Shown here in pieces: positions 17,783 through 26,054 of a stretch of 64,000 nt of DNA (the stretch's first letter is position 1; each line of letters opens with the position of its first letter). Below the pieces are notes generated by a model, which saw nothing but the letters and a program-made list of their open reading frames with translations, ran no database searches and had not been told where the DNA came from. Both the position numbers and the translations under genes were made by a program. The stretch comes from Paenibacillus cymbidii (GTDB taxonomy: Bacteria > Bacillota > Bacilli > Paenibacillales > NBRC-103111), in assembly GCF_004764705.1 (NCBI RefSeq), contig NZ_SHLX01000030.1, positions 46,686-110,685 on the forward strand. The letters run 5' to 3'.

Positions 17783-18112
17783 GCGTTCCACTCCTCCGCT
17801 GGAAAATTTAGCTTACACGGCTATCGTAGACAACCGAACTGAATTCCAGCTTAATCCGACATTACAATTGGATGAGAAAAATCGGAGGATGGCTACTGCA
17901 CTCCAACGAAAAGCTTGGGGGAGACATTTTTTTCTTGCAGTCTTGCCAAAGAAATTACAACCAAGTGAGCCCCGAAACAACGGTAATGAAGTCGGCTGAA
18001 TACACCACCGCCCCCCGCAACGGGTCAATAAGCCGGAATATGAGGCTCGATTAACTGTGCAGTTGTTGTACTCTGGAGCCAGCCGGCTAGCTGCGAATCC
18101 GCTGCGATGATT

Positions 18113-18144
18113 CTCCTGCATGGCGCCCGGGCGCCATGCAGGAG
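18113..18144. repeat. 32-bp perfect palindrome
   Basis: Sixteen bases (CTCCTGCATGGCGCCC) followed immediately by their exact reverse complement, with no loop. It lies in the 685-nt gap between the secreted-protein gene and mutY. No T-run follows on either strand, so it is not an ordinary terminator. Confidence 0.9.
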
Positions 18145-18175
18145 GGATCGAGAAACTTCTTCTTCCTGCTTCGGC

Positions 18176-18380
18176 TTTCTAACGGATTATATTGAGCTTA
18201 TTCGGCCATTTCGGGCGATTTTCCGGCGCTAACGGAACGTAGTGAGCTTATTAGCTGATTTTACTCCTAATTTGACCGGTTTTTCGTCAAATAGCGACTG
18301 TGAGATCCGTTTAGATTTGCAAACGGGCCGATTTCGACTGAATAAGACCTGTACGAACCGTTAGGCGCTGAAGCCATTCA
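18176..18380. repeat. GCTAACGG-type dispersed intergenic repeat, copy 1
   Basis: This segment shares ordered blocks with 22605-22805: CTAACGG, GAGCTTATT, CATTTCG, CGCTAACGG, GCTTATTAG, GATTTTACTC, CAAATAGC or GAAATAGC, and CGATTTCG. The two copies are diverged but collinear over about 190 bp. Between 17783 and 18467 I see no gene; this repeat and the 32-bp palindrome are the only structure found. Confidence 0.75.
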
Positions 18381-18467
18381 TCCGGATGAGCTACACAAAT
18401 GTATTTCACTAGTTGAAATTACATTTAATGACTCGATCTGCCCAACACACAGCAACGTTCCGAACCC

Positions 18468-19661
18468 TCACCGGTCAAAATAGTCCGCAATCAGCTTGAG
18501 GAACACGTTCGGGAACGCATAGCGCGCTCTCTCGTCCGGATGCAGCCAGCGGTAGTCCGGCGGCAGCGCTTCTTCTTCGCCGAGCAGGCTGCAGCGGTAC
18601 ACGCGCAAGTCCCAGCGGATGTGGCTGAACGTATGCTCCGCATCGGTCAGCCACCGCTCCGGCAGCACGCGCGCGCCGTCCGCTTCCGCGAGCCCCGCGG
18701 CGAGCGCAGCCATCGCCGCGTCGTGTTCCGCCGCCGCGCGCCCTGCCGCAGGAGCCGCTTGCGCCCGCTTCGGCCGGCCGCGGCCGGGGGCGGCGGCGGC
18801 AGCCGTCGTCTCCGGCTCGGCGCCGGCCGGCAGCGCAACGTGCGGCAGCTCCCACATGCGCGCGAGCAGCCCGTCCTGCGGCCGTTGCCGGATGAGCAGC
18901 CGGCCTTCGCGCGCGCCGCTGCCGGCGACGAGGGCGACCGCCCGCGCCTCGGGACGCGGCGGCTTCGCCTTCGTCTTGACCGGCAGCTCGTCTACGCGCC
19001 CGGCCAGCCGCGCCTTGCAGCGCGCCATGACCGGGCAGACGAGGCAGTGCGGCGAACGCGGCGTACATACCGTTGCGCCGAGCTCCATCAGCCCTTGATT
19101 GAAGTCGCCCGCCGCGCCCGGTTCGGTCGGAATCAACTCGCGCGCCAGCTTCTCGATGCGCACGCGCGTCGCCGGCTTGGCGATGTCGTCCTCAAGCTCG
19201 AAGAAACGCGACAGCACGCGCATGACGTTGCCGTCGACGGCCGGCTCCGGCTTGTCGTACGCGATGCTCAAGATCGCCCCGGCCGTATAAGGGCCGACTC
19301 CTTTCAACTGCGCGATCGCTTCCGGCTCATCCGGCACGACGCCGCCGTACGACTCCTGCACCTCGCGCACCGCCGCCTGCAGGTTGCGGGCGCGCGAATA
19401 GTAGCCGAGCCCTTCCCACGCTTTCAGCACTTCCTCCTCCGGCGCATCGGCCAGCGCGTCCACAGTCGGAAACTGCGCCACGAACCGGTTGAAATACGGA
19501 ATGACCGTCTCCACACGCGTTTGCTGCAGCATAATTTCGGATATCCAAATGTAATACGGGTTTTTGCTGCGCCGCCACGGCAGGTCGCGATTGCCGCGAC
19601 GGTACCAGGCAAGCAGCTCCGCCGAGTAGTAAGCTTTGTCATCGTCGATGTTCGTTTCCAT
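18468..19661 (-). CDS. mutY: A/G-specific adenine glycosylase
   Basis: A 397-aa base-excision repair enzyme that removes adenine mispaired with 8-oxoguanine. The helix-hairpin-helix reads LKGVGPYTAGAIL, the catalytic Asp lies in VDGNVMRVLSRFF, and the 4Fe-4S cluster motif is CTPRSPHCLVCPVMARC. The C-terminal NUDIX-like domain is interrupted by an Ala/Gly/Arg-rich stretch of about 60 residues (around 290-345), longer than usual. The ATG at 19661, preceded by GGAGG, is preferred over an upstream ATG. Confidence 0.95.
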   Translation of the reverse strand: METNIDDDKAYYSAELLAWYRRGNRDLPWRRSKNPYYIWISEIMLQQTRVETVIPYFNRFVAQFPTVDALADAPEEEVLKAWEGLGYYSRARNLQAAVREVQESYGGVVPDEPEAIAQLKGVGPYTAGAILSIAYDKPEPAVDGNVMRVLSRFFELEDDIAKPATRVRIEKLARELIPTEPGAAGDFNQGLMELGATVCTPRSPHCLVCPVMARCKARLAGRVDELPVKTKAKPPRPEARAVALVAGSGAREGRLLIRQRPQDGLLARMWELPHVALPAGAEPETTAAAAAPGRGRPKRAQAAPAAGRAAAEHDAAMAALAAGLAEADGARVLPERWLTDAEHTFSHIRWDLRVYRCSLLGEEEALPPDYRWLHPDERARYAFPNVFLKLIADYFDR

Positions 19662-19890
19662 GCGAGCCCGATCCTCCAAACGGTCGATAGTCCGTCTCCT
19701 ATCGTACCACACTACCGGCAGCCGCGTCCGCAGATCGCTGAAATCGCATAGAAAAGATTACAATCGCCGCAGTTCGGTATGCCATTCCCAATGGCCTCCG
19801 GCTTGCGGCTTCCTCTTGTCCCGCTTCGCGCACTTGCCGGGCGTTATGTTAGAATGAGGGTATTCCCGTCTTCGAAAGGAAGGGACCGGC

Positions 19891-20757
19891 ATGCTGACAC
19901 CCGGCGAGCTCGCCGCCCGTTTGAACCGGCTCGTGTTTTCGATACTGCTCGTCGGCCACCAGAAGGGCGAATCCGATTGGCGCCAGCCGCCGCGGCAAAT
20001 CCGCCATCATTCGTTCTGGCTGATCGTCAAAGGCAGAGGCACGTTTACGATCAACGGCATCCGTTATCCCGCGGAACCGGGCAAAGTATTTTTTTTCAAC
20101 CCCGGCATGATCGTCGAACGTCAGGCCGATTCCGATGCGCCGATCGAGTATTATTTTGTCCGCTTCCACTATACGGAAACGTACGAAGAGAAAGAACAAT
20201 GGATTACCCGCAGCGCTGCGGAAAGCCCGTTTCCGCTGGAAGGAATGTACACGGTGCAAAATATGCCCCAACTCATCTACACCGTCGAGCAGATCGACGT
20301 GCTCTGGCGGCGGCGCGGCCATATGACGGCGATGCGGCGGCGCATTCTGCTGCAGGAGTTTTTCCTGCATCTGGTGCAGGACTTCCGCGCGCAGAAAAAC
20401 ACCGGCGACACGACATCGGCGATCGAAACGACGCAGGATCACATGAGCACGCATTATCAGGAGCCGCTGACGCTGGACGGCCTGGCGCAAATGGCCGGGC
20501 TCAGCGCAAGCCATTATTCGCGGCTGTTCAAGAAGCTGATCGGCTACAGCCCGATCGATTATTTGACCCACCTGCGCGTCGACCGCGCCAAGGAGCTGCT
20601 GGTGCTTTCCGATTACCGGCTGAAGTCGATCGCCAGCAGCGTCGGCTACAGCGACGAGTTTTATTTCAGCCGCATCTTCAAGAAAATCGCCGGCGTGTCG
20701 CCGCGCGAATACGCCAAGAGGCATCGGGTGTCCATGACCGATATGACGATGGATTAG
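19891..20757 (+). CDS. AraC-family transcriptional regulator with cupin domain
   Basis: A 288-aa soluble regulator. Residues 30-110 form a cupin-like sugar-sensing domain (FWLIVKGRGTFTINGIRYP), and residues 185-285 form the AraC-type DNA-binding domain (LAQMAGLSASHYSRLFKKLI, SSVGYSDEFYFSRIFKKIAG). It stands alone between mutY and a membrane protein gene, so its target is not evident from context. GGAAGGGACC precedes the ATG. Confidence 0.92.
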   Translation: MLTPGELAARLNRLVFSILLVGHQKGESDWRQPPRQIRHHSFWLIVKGRGTFTINGIRYPAEPGKVFFFNPGMIVERQADSDAPIEYYFVRFHYTETYEEKEQWITRSAAESPFPLEGMYTVQNMPQLIYTVEQIDVLWRRRGHMTAMRRRILLQEFFLHLVQDFRAQKNTGDTTSAIETTQDHMSTHYQEPLTLDGLAQMAGLSASHYSRLFKKLIGYSPIDYLTHLRVDRAKELLVLSDYRLKSIASSVGYSDEFYFSRIFKKIAGVSPREYAKRHRVSMTDMTMD

Positions 20758-20784
20758 CGGCAGACGAAAGGAAGATGACTTGCC

Positions 20785-21303
20785 ATGCAACGCTGGACTG
20801 CGCTTTGTTATATTTGGGGACTGCACGGCATCGCCGCCGGCCTCGTCGACGTGGCGAGCATTTATTGGCCGGTTGGGCGCACGACGTTCGTCCTTACGCT
20901 TGCGGCGCTTGCGCTCAGCTTGCTTGCGCTTCCGCTGATCGGCGGAATCGACGGGACAAGACGCTACGGCTCGGCCAGCCGCGTCGCCGGTTTGATTGCC
21001 GCGCTGCTTGGCGCCGGCTCGGCCGTGCTGCTGCTGTATGCGGGCCGCGCCGATCTGTTCGCGCTGGAACTGCTGCGCTGGCTGCTACTTGCCGTTATGT
21101 TCGCGCTGATCGGCATGTACCGCGGCGGCGCGTTTGTGTGGCTCGGCGTTTGGCTGTTTGCGCTGTGCGCGGTCGTTGCGCTGCGCTATCTGGGCTTTGC
21201 GCCGCTTGTGCTGCAGGGGCTGGGCGGCGCCGGGTTGGCCGCCTGCGGCTGGCTGCTGCAGCGTTCGGCCGCGGCCGAACGGGGACCGCGGCTGCGGTTT
21301 TGA
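20785..21303 (+). CDS. Integral membrane protein of unknown function
   Basis: A 172-aa hydrophobic protein with about five membrane segments rich in Leu and Ala, ending in a short charged tail. I do not recognise a family. GGAAG precedes the ATG at 20785, 27 nt after the AraC gene, so the two may be cotranscribed. Confidence 0.7.
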   Translation: MQRWTALCYIWGLHGIAAGLVDVASIYWPVGRTTFVLTLAALALSLLALPLIGGIDGTRRYGSASRVAGLIAALLGAGSAVLLLYAGRADLFALELLRWLLLAVMFALIGMYRGGAFVWLGVWLFALCAVVALRYLGFAPLVLQGLGGAGLAACGWLLQRSAAAERGPRLRF

Positions 21304-21334
21304 CATGCGTGTCGGCGGCTCGTCCTTTTTTCCG

Positions 21335-21360
21335 GATTCAATTCGTTCTTGCCCGGGTAA
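21335..21360 (+). promoter_or_regulatory. Candidate sigma-B promoter of the ytxH-like gene
   Basis: GATTCA at 21335-21340, a 14-nt spacer, then GGGTAA at 21355-21360, 44 nt before the ATG. The -10 equals that of the sigB operon. In Bacillus subtilis the ytxGHJ genes are sigma-B dependent, which fits. Confidence 0.55.
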
Positions 21361-21404
21361 GTATACGTACACGGCACGACGATTACGATGAAGGAGATGA
21401 TAGT

Positions 21405-21839
21405 ATGGCACAAGAATCGAAAAGCGGCGGAGGTATGCTGACCGGAGCGATTATCGGAGGCGTCGTCGGTGCGGCGGCGGCGCTTATGCTGGCGCCGAAG
21501 AAGGGCAGCGAGCTCAGGCGCGATATAGCCGACAAGTCCCGGCAAATCAAGGATAGCGCGAAGGACATGCTGCAGAACGCCGGCGACAAGGCTTCCTCGC
21601 TTGTGAATCTGGCGGGAGACAAGGCGCAGCAAGTGGCCGGAGCGATTTCGGATACGGCCAAGGCGGCCGGCGACAAGGCGCAGACGATGGTGAAGCGCGC
21701 TTCCGAGGAAGCGGAGGATCTTGGCGACAAGGCCAGGGACAAGATAAACGGCACGGCCGACAAAGCCCGTTCGGCTTTCGGCCGAGCCGCCGACCGGGAC
21801 ATGGACGCGGATCACGAGCACCGCGCCAGCTTGACCTGA
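21405..21839 (+). CDS. YtxH-family general stress protein
   Basis: A 144-aa protein. The N-terminus carries the YtxH glycine-zipper membrane segment (GAIIGGVVGAAAALMLAPKK), followed by GSELRRDI and a long Lys/Ala/Asp-rich amphipathic tail with repeated DKA and GDKA units, resembling LEA-type stress proteins. AAGGAG precedes the ATG. It is preceded by a sigma-B-like promoter and followed by a terminator. Confidence 0.88.
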   Translation: MAQESKSGGGMLTGAIIGGVVGAAAALMLAPKKGSELRRDIADKSRQIKDSAKDMLQNAGDKASSLVNLAGDKAQQVAGAISDTAKAAGDKAQTMVKRASEEAEDLGDKARDKINGTADKARSAFGRAADRDMDADHEHRASLT

Positions 21840-21843
21840 TCGG

Positions 21844-21883
21844 TGCCGGCTGTTTCGCTGTTGCGGAAGAGCCGGCTTTTTTT
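21844..21883 (+). terminator. Terminator after the ytxH-like gene
   Basis: GCCGGCT pairs with AGCCGGC across a 19-nt loop and is followed by TTTTTTTC. The loop is large, so some readthrough into the next gene is possible. Confidence 0.7.
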
Positions 21884-21907
21884 CTTATGGGAAAGGAAGG
21901 TGCGATC

Positions 21908-22375
21908 ATGAGAAAAAAATATCAGCACATCACGATCATGCGGCCGTTCGCCTTCGTCCATAATACGCTCACGGGCCTCGGATTCGTTGCGATCGGCGCG
22001 CGCGACCGCACGCTGTACCGGATTTCGCTGCGGGACAGCACGACGCAGCTGGAGTATCCGCTGCAGTTGACCACCTTCACCAGCCGCGAAGGGCGGACAC
22101 TGGTGAAGCTCTCGGAAGCCGCGTTTCAGTGCGGCGATTTAGGCATTCCGCTGCACATTATGACCGCAGCCGAATGCAAGCTATTGGAAGCGGCGGAATA
22201 TTTGCTTCACTCCGAGCCGCGGCCGGCCAGCACGTCGGCCAAGCTGGAGGCGAACCTCAACGGTTCGATGGCCCAGGACGAGCAGGAGATGAGGCAGCTC
22301 GGCAAAGAGATGGGCAATATGAAGACGAACGCCGAAGTCAAAGCGGACGGCATGGTGCCCGATCCGATGCAATAG
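21908..22375 (+). CDS. Conserved-looking protein of unknown function
   Basis: A 155-aa soluble protein with no family recognised. The start chosen is the ATG at 21908 with GGAAGG 8 nt upstream. The first 100 residues look like a compact alpha/beta unit (LYRISLRDSTTQLEYPLQLT), and the last 45 are charged and Met/Gln/Asn-rich. It lies 68 nt behind the ytxH-like gene, and may share its sigma-B promoter by readthrough. Confidence 0.7.
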   Translation: MRKKYQHITIMRPFAFVHNTLTGLGFVAIGARDRTLYRISLRDSTTQLEYPLQLTTFTSREGRTLVKLSEAAFQCGDLGIPLHIMTAAECKLLEAAEYLLHSEPRPASTSAKLEANLNGSMAQDEQEMRQLGKEMGNMKTNAEVKADGMVPDPMQ

Positions 22376-22385
22376 CCGGCACAAC

Positions 22386-22427
22386 GCATGCGCGCGGGGC
22401 AAGCTCCCCGGGCGCATGTTTTTTTTG
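22386..22427 (+). terminator. Rho-independent terminator
   Basis: CATGCGC pairs with GCGCATG, with an inner GGGG/CCCC stem, followed by eight T. It ends the unit carrying the 155-aa gene. Confidence 0.88.
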
Positions 22428-22604
22428 TTCCGTGCGGCGGGGCGACGCGGTTGAGCGGGCGCGCTGCGGCGCTGCAGGCGGCGGCAGTGCCGTGCGGCGA
22501 GTTGGCGGCGGTTGAGCGGGCGCGCCGCTGGCGGCGGCTGGCGGTGCTACGCCGGAAGCAGGCGCGAAATCGCTTTCGCGAAATGGCGTGCTTCGCTTCA
22601 GTTG

Positions 22605-22805
22605 GTCGCGCTAACGGTTTGGAGCGAGCTTATTTGTGCATTTCGCCCACTTTTCGCCGCTAACGGTTTCAGTTGCGCTTATTAGCCGATTTTACTCCGA
22701 ATGCGACTGTTTTTTGCGAAATAGCCACTCCTGGAACCGTTAGCGCGGCAAACAGGTCGATTTCGGCCGATTAAGCACTATACAAACCGTCCCAAGTCAT
22801 TTCGC
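22605..22805. repeat. GCTAACGG-type dispersed intergenic repeat, copy 2
   Basis: This segment is collinear with 18176-18380. It contains GCTAACGG twice on the plus strand and CCGTTAGCG near the right end, so the outer ends are in inverted orientation. It sits in the 1.4-kb gene-free stretch 22376-23786, beside a second element family at 23072. Confidence 0.75.
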
Positions 22806-23071
22806 CGGTATGCTGATCATCTCTCCATATATTTAAGCCGATAATTCCCGCTTAAACCGCCGCCGGCACCTGAGCCGGGGCAAGAAATTTGCCCCGCGGC
22901 CATCGGCGCAAACGCAATGCCGCGCCTTCAATCTGGCTTGGCCGGCAACTGCCAAGCCTCCAGTGGAGCCGGGCTGATGCAAAAGAAGGCTGGCCTTGTG
23001 GGCAGGAGCGCCGCTCATGGAGCAGACACTTTTCTTCAATCGCGCCATTCCCCGTCCGCCAACTATCACCT

Positions 23072-23275
23072 TGTAAAATAGGCCATGTTTTCTTGCCTAT
23101 TTCGCCAAAAACGGGCAACCTCTTCAAAATAACCAGCGAAATCACTGACTATTTCGCTTGAAAGTGCCGATTTGAAGGCGATCACGGGCAAATAACCAGT
23201 GTTTTCACTGGCTATTTCCGTCGAGCCGGGCGATAGGGGGCAAATAGGCAATTATTCATGGGCTATTTGGGTTGC
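23072..23275. repeat. Four-hairpin intergenic element, copy 2
   Basis: Four imperfect hairpins (about 23076-23104, 23131-23156, 23191-23218 and 23239-23269) appear in the same order and spacing as at 2605-2804. The third (AACCAGTGTTTTCACTGG) is nearly identical to its counterpart. The spacers also correspond, for example GCCGATTTGAAGGC against CTCGATTTTGAGGC. Confidence 0.8.
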
Positions 23276-23569
23276 CAAGCAATCAATCGGGCCACTAAGG
23301 GGGCGGCTCGCCAGGTTCTGCTTCCTGCAGTAGCGTGCAAGTATCTTTGTTTTCGAATGGTTGCCTTGGTCCAATTGTTTCCCGGCATCCGAAAACAACA
23401 AGCGATCGGGGGAGCAGCCCTTCCGCGCAACGGCTGATGCGTGGAGTTTGGTTGCGCTTCATGGCGCCAGCACGCCTGCAAAATCCTGTCCCCACCCCGA
23501 AACTTATAAATTCTTTACTATCAAATAAAACGTAATCTGACTAGTTGGGAGTGGTGGGTAGTGGTGGTT

Positions 23570-23660
23570 CCTTGCGTCTCCCGGGCTTCCTGCGTTTCTC
23601 GCCTTCCCCAAGTTTCCTGCGTCCCCTTGCCCTTGCGTCTCCCGCGTTCCCTGCGACTTT
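23570..23660. repeat. Pyrimidine-rich degenerate tandem repeat
   Basis: Several imperfect units of the form TTCCTGCGTCTCCCG follow each other on the plus strand, making a strongly strand-asymmetric C/T tract. No gene is supported here. Confidence 0.55.
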
Positions 23661-23702
23661 TACATGGCATATGGCGGCAAGTCTCTCACTCTTCTGACGC
23701 AT

Positions 23703-23755
23703 TAAAAACGGCCCCCGCCGCTCAAGTCCCATTAGGAGCTTGAGCGCCGGAGCCG
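23703..23755 (-). terminator. Terminator of the 105-aa gene
   Basis: On the minus strand CGGCTCCGGCGCTCAAG pairs with CTTGAGCGGCGGGGGCCG with few mismatches, followed by TTTTTAAT. It lies 30 nt after the stop of the gene at 23787. Confidence 0.8.
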
Positions 23756-23786
23756 CTGGTTTGTCATTCTGTGCGATGAAACTTGA

Positions 23787-24104
23787 TCAGTTGCTGATCA
23801 ATACGACAAAATCGTCGACGGTTACGCCGGAGGCCAGCATCGGACGAATCGGGATCGTTTCCCTTTCCGGCTTGATGAAGTGGCGTTCCTTCAAGTAGTA
23901 GCCCTTCTCCTTGGCAGCCGCGTACATTTGGCAAAACCGTTTGGCCGCTTCGATCGCCTGCCACTCCGTGCCGAATGTTTCCAGCTTGTTGCCTTGGCCG
24001 AGCGGACGGGAAAACGATTGAATGTTGACATGAAACGTCGACGGATCTTCCTGATAGACGTATACCTCGCTGTCAAAGCAGTTCACCGCGTACTTCACCG
24101 TCAT
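23787..24104 (-). CDS. Small protein of unknown function, probable stress gene
   Basis: A 105-aa protein with no family recognised. It has a strand-rich N-terminus (VYVYQEDPSTFHVNIQSF) and a central helix (WQAIEAAKRFCQMYAAAKEK). AAAAGGCGG precedes the ATG at 24104. It has its own terminator and a sigma-B-like promoter 44 nt upstream, so it behaves as a single-gene stress-regulated unit. Confidence 0.75.
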   Translation of the reverse strand: MTVKYAVNCFDSEVYVYQEDPSTFHVNIQSFSRPLGQGNKLETFGTEWQAIEAAKRFCQMYAAAKEKGYYLKERHFIKPERETIPIRPMLASGVTVDDFVVLISN

Positions 24105-24147
24105 GACTCACACCGCCTTTTCGCTGAAATTGCTGTCGTACTAGTAT

Positions 24148-24173
24148 TTAACCGGCACCGCCCAGTTTGAAAC
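24148..24173 (-). promoter_or_regulatory. Candidate sigma-B promoter of the 105-aa gene
   Basis: On the minus strand GTTTCA (24173-24168), a 14-nt spacer, then GGTTAA (24153-24148). It has the same -35 and spacer length as the sigB and dps promoters. Confidence 0.55.
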
Positions 24174-24321
24174 AGTTGGCCGATCGGCGCTGCAACCGCT
24201 TTATAGCGAATGGTGTCGAGCCCTGGCACCAATTACTCATTTCCTCTTTCCAACTTCCCCCATCTATGATATATTTCATACAAACACATGTTCTATATTT
24301 TCCCACTTGAAGGAGGAACCC

Positions 24322-24627
24322 ATGAGCGAACAATTGCTGCATCTTATCGTGGACAAGCTTTCGACACTGGAAACCTGCATGGATGAAATGACAGTTCGTA
24401 TGGACGGCATGGCCACCAAGGACGATATCGCCAAACTGGATGCCAAGTTCGATACCAAATTCGATATACTGTCGGCAGGGCTTGCCCGCGTCGAGAAGAA
24501 ACTGGACGTTACCTTCGAGCAAGTCGTGCGCAACAGTGCATTCACCCCTTCGCTTCATCACAAACCTGCAACCGTAGAAGATAACGCACTGGATATCAGA
24601 CTGCTGAAAAAATTATTAACCCGATAA
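24322..24627 (+). CDS. Small coiled-coil protein of unknown function
   Basis: A 101-aa protein starting at the ATG at 24322, which follows AAGGAGG at 5 nt. Heptad-like repeats with MATKDDIAKLDAKFDTKFD in the centre indicate a coiled coil. The C-terminus is short and basic (LLKKLLTR). There is no membrane segment and no family is recognised. It stands alone. Confidence 0.7.
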   Translation: MSEQLLHLIVDKLSTLETCMDEMTVRMDGMATKDDIAKLDAKFDTKFDILSAGLARVEKKLDVTFEQVVRNSAFTPSLHHKPATVEDNALDIRLLKKLLTR

Positions 24628-24800
24628 CGCAATCGACAGCCTACCACGGACGGAACAAACTCACACTCCCGCACATCACATCACTTTGTTTCAACGCTTA
24701 CGCATAGTCTGCACAACCTGCTCACCAAGCAGTTCGGCTCCATATGTTGCACACGCAGTCGTCCGCGCAATCTGATATCTGAGAGATAGTACCCGTCACC

Positions 24801-24855
24801 AACAAAACAGCGGCGGATCGGCAACTCCCCGCCGGGGAGCTTACCGGTCCGCCGC
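24801..24855 (-). terminator. Terminator of the sigB operon, overlapping the sigB 3' end
   Basis: On the minus strand GCGGCGGA...TCCGCCGC forms the outer stem and CTCCCC/GGGGAG the inner stem, followed by TGTTTTGTT. The left arm lies inside the last codons of sigB. Confidence 0.75.
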
Positions 24856-25605
24856 CATTCGTTCTTCCCGATCCTGGAGCAGCCTGCCGCGCAGCTTGTC
24901 GAGCGCCCGCTTCTGGATGCGCGACACGCTCATCTGCGAGATGCCCAGCGCATCGGCGATGCTCCGCTGCGACCGCCCTTCCGCAAATACCAGCTGAATC
25001 ACCTGCTGCTCCTCTTCCTTCAGTTCGCCAAGCGCCGCCTGAATGTCAAGTCGGTTGTCCACCGTCGCATATTCATCGTCACGCGAGCCGATCAAATCGC
25101 CGATCGTCGAACCCGATTCGTCGCCGGACAGCGGCGTATCGAGCGACACATACTGGTAACACTCGCGGCCGGCCAGCACCTGGATCGTTTCTTCCTCCGA
25201 CAGTTCGAGGCGTTCGGCAATTTCGCCAACGCGCGGCGAACGCTCCAGTTCCATCGTTAACGTGTCGATCGCCTGTTGGACGAGCAACCCCTTCTCCTTG
25301 ATCCGTCGCGGCACTTGCACGTACCACGCTTTGTCGCGCAAATAATTTTTCATGTGCCCGATCAAACTTTTCATCGCATAAGCCTCGAACGGGATGCCGT
25401 AGGAAGCGTCGAATTGCTTGAACAGCCGCAGCAGCGACATACTGCCGACTTGCGTCAAATCGTCGTAAAGGTCGGGACGGTTGCGCGACATTTTGCCGGC
25501 GGCCATCTTGACCATCGACTCGAATTGGCGCAGCAGCGGGATCAGCAGCTCCTCGCTCTCCGTTTCCTGATAAGCCGCAATCTGCTCGTGCAACGGCACA
25601 TTCAT
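24841..25605 (-). CDS. sigB: RNA polymerase sigma factor, sigma-B type
   Basis: A 254-aa sigma-70 factor of the SigB/SigF/SigG group. Region 2 includes DLYDDLTQVGSMSLLR and FEAYAMKSLIGHMKNYLRD; region 4 ends with RSQRSIADALGISQMSVSRI. Its position after rsbV-rsbW identifies it as SigB rather than SigF. The ATG overlaps the rsbW stop by 4 nt. It should direct the general-stress promoters found around it. Confidence 0.92.
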   Translation of the reverse strand: MNVPLHEQIAAYQETESEELLIPLLRQFESMVKMAAGKMSRNRPDLYDDLTQVGSMSLLRLFKQFDASYGIPFEAYAMKSLIGHMKNYLRDKAWYVQVPRRIKEKGLLVQQAIDTLTMELERSPRVGEIAERLELSEEETIQVLAGRECYQYVSLDTPLSGDESGSTIGDLIGSRDDEYATVDNRLDIQAALGELKEEEQQVIQLVFAEGRSQRSIADALGISQMSVSRIQKRALDKLRGRLLQDREERMAADR

Positions 25606-26054
25606 GTCAAAACCTCATTTCGTTCCAGCCGTTTGGTCAACGTCACCTCGGTTCCCGATGCCGTGCTCACTTGCACATCGTCCATGAGCGCCTGCATCAG
25701 GTAGATGCCGAGTCCGCCGGCCTGCAGCTCCTGCAGCGGCCTGCCCTCCAGCGACGCTTCCCGGCCATCCGCATGCTCGCGAAAATTGAAGCTCCGCCCC
25801 TCATCCTTCACCACGATGTGGAACGAGTCGTCGTCCCACTCGAACCGGACTTCGATTTCGCCTTCCTCGTGGTCGCCATAAGCGTGCAGCACGGCATTGT
25901 TGCAAGCCTCCGCCGCCGCCACCTTCATGTCTTCGATCGTTTCGTAAGAGAAACCAAGCTTGGTCGCAATGCCGTACAAGGTCAAACGGATCAAATCGAT
26001 ATGTTCAGCCGAAGCGGGAATGATTACCCGCACTTGCGTTTTGTTATCGTTCAT
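25602..26054 (-). CDS. rsbW: Anti-sigma-B factor, serine kinase
   Basis: A 150-aa GHKL-type kinase that binds sigma-B and phosphorylates RsbV. The N box reads EACNNAVLHAYGD and the G box GGLGIYLMQALMDD. It overlaps rsbV upstream and sigB downstream by 4 nt each, the usual tight coupling of this module. Confidence 0.93.
   Translation of the reverse strand: MNDNKTQVRVIIPASAEHIDLIRLTLYGIATKLGFSYETIEDMKVAAAEACNNAVLHAYGDHEEGEIEVRFEWDDDSFHIVVKDEGRSFNFREHADGREASLEGRPLQELQAGGLGIYLMQALMDDVQVSTASGTEVTLTKRLERNEVLT

Noticed and set aside
19741..19870. GGGTAT at 19858 as a sigma-B promoter for the AraC gene
   Set aside because: No GTTTCA-like -35 lies 12-15 nt upstream, so only the -10 matches.
22388..22663. 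91-codon open frame after the terminator at 22386
   Set aside because: It begins inside a terminator hairpin, is made mostly of Arg/Ala codons from GC-rich DNA, and runs into a dispersed repeat.
23541..23732. 63-codon basic peptide on the minus strand
   Set aside because: It is the complement of the pyrimidine-rich repeat, has no ribosome site, and runs into a terminator hairpin.
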